Shown piece by piece: positions 48,889-49,306 of a stretch of DNA of 49,306 nt. The stretch is taken from assembly GCA_001275005.1 (NCBI GenBank), contig JWZX01003347.1:1-49306 (forward strand). The letters run 5' to 3'. Source of the DNA: Chrysochromulina tobinii. Taxonomy: Eukaryota > Haptophyta > Prymnesiales > Chrysochromulinaceae. Each line of letters begins with the position of its first letter. The stretch's first letter is position 1. Made by a program: the position numbers and the translations under genes. The notes beneath the pieces were generated by a model. It ran no database searches, had not been told where the DNA came from, and was given only the letters and a program-made list of their open reading frames with translations.

Positions 48889-49306
48889 TTACATTTCATC
48901 ATCGTCCTGCGGCTCATCCTCCGCGTCGTCGTCCAGCAGCACCGCCTCGCCCAACGTCGCGTCGTTTAAATCAAGCTTCTCGTCCTCCAAATCGCCGTCA
49001 TCCTCATCGTCCTCCACGCCGCCGTCGCCGTCTTCATCGTACTCATCTTCTTCATGGGCGATCCCCGGAATGGGAAGCCACGGTGAAGAGGCCGCGAAGG
49101 TGCCCGCGCTTGCAGGCAGGATCGTCACAGGCGGCGGCGGGGGGCCACGACGGCGCCCGGAGACCGTCGACTGTCCTGCCGCTGCACCTGTCGCGTCCGC
49201 CTCCGCCATCTCAGCCAACCCCGTCGCCTCCGCCATCCCTGCCGCTCCCGTTGCCTCGTCCTCCAAGAGTTCGGGCTGCCGGCAATGGGCTTCGTCGGTT
49301 TCGTCC
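48889..49306 (-). CDS. 3' end of an acidic protein (partial, continues beyond the window)
   Basis: The frame is open from the window edge to a TAA at 48889-48891, with no convincing ATG inside, so the 5' part lies beyond 49306. Visible segments are an Ala/Glu/Thr-rich region, GRRRGPPPPPVTILPASAG, SSPWLPIPGIAHEEDEYDED and an acidic tail ending DEPQDDDEM. The pattern is common in nuclear or chromatin-associated proteins. I do not recognise a family. Confidence 0.55.
   Translation of the reverse strand, partial: DETDEAHCRQPELLEDEATGAAGMAEATGLAEMAEADATGAAAGQSTVSGRRRGPPPPPVTILPASAGTFAASSPWLPIPGIAHEEDEYDEDGDGGVEDDEDDGDLEDEKLDLNDATLGEAVLLDDDAEDEPQDDDEM

Overview
This is nuclear DNA of a GC-rich unicellular eukaryote. 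The genes are long, mosaic, animal- or protist-like proteins with spliceosomal introns (GT-AG, plus likely GC-AG), closely spaced on both strands and rich in Ala/Pro low complexity. Several EF-hand calcium proteins, a membrane-trafficking SNARE and secreted type I membrane proteins point to a marine alga. A haptophyte of the Prymnesium/Chrysochromulina type is my best guess, inferred from gene style only; a dinoflagellate or pelagophyte cannot be excluded. No rRNA, tRNA, CRISPR array or recognisable transposon was seen. Layout: (1) 236-6957 (+), a very large protein with a PARP-type ADP-ribosyltransferase-like domain. (2) 7855-18250 (-), a ten-exon gene for a ~2,900-residue secreted/membrane protein. 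In order it carries a signal peptide, an M12B-like zinc metallopeptidase, a kexin-like S8 protease with P domain, a Pro-rich linker, a complete FAD amine oxidase, Ig-like and Cys-rich ectodomains, and one C-terminal membrane span. Two small indels break its reading frame. (3) 18868-28243 (+), three forward genes: a four-EF-hand protein, an unassigned 867-residue protein and another EF-hand protein. (4) 28841-34093 (-), an endonuclease/exonuclease/phosphatase-fold protein, an AAAP amino-acid transporter and an RluE/RsuA-type pseudouridine synthase. (5) 34364-44534 (+), a fucosyltransferase-like protein, a WW/EF-hand/acyltransferase/double-C2 membrane protein, a SAM-ankyrin-zinc-ribbon protein and a longin R-SNARE. 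(6) 45358-49306 (-), a MIB/HERC2-DOC-U-box ubiquitin ligase candidate and the acidic 3' end of one more gene. The second theme is intron origin. Several introns are filled with short tandem repeats, and some are bounded by near-perfect copies of the exon sequence, with both splice sites at the same place inside each copy. One gene has a tandem 75-bp array of 42-nt micro-exon plus 33-nt GC-AG mini-intron. A 25-nt sequence in that array has an exact inverted copy 4.4 kb away, again between two copies of host sequence. This looks like intron gain by local duplication or an introner-like process. All calls come from reading translations and splice phases by eye, without database searches. Exon joins were accepted when GT/GC-AG signals and codon phase both agreed.
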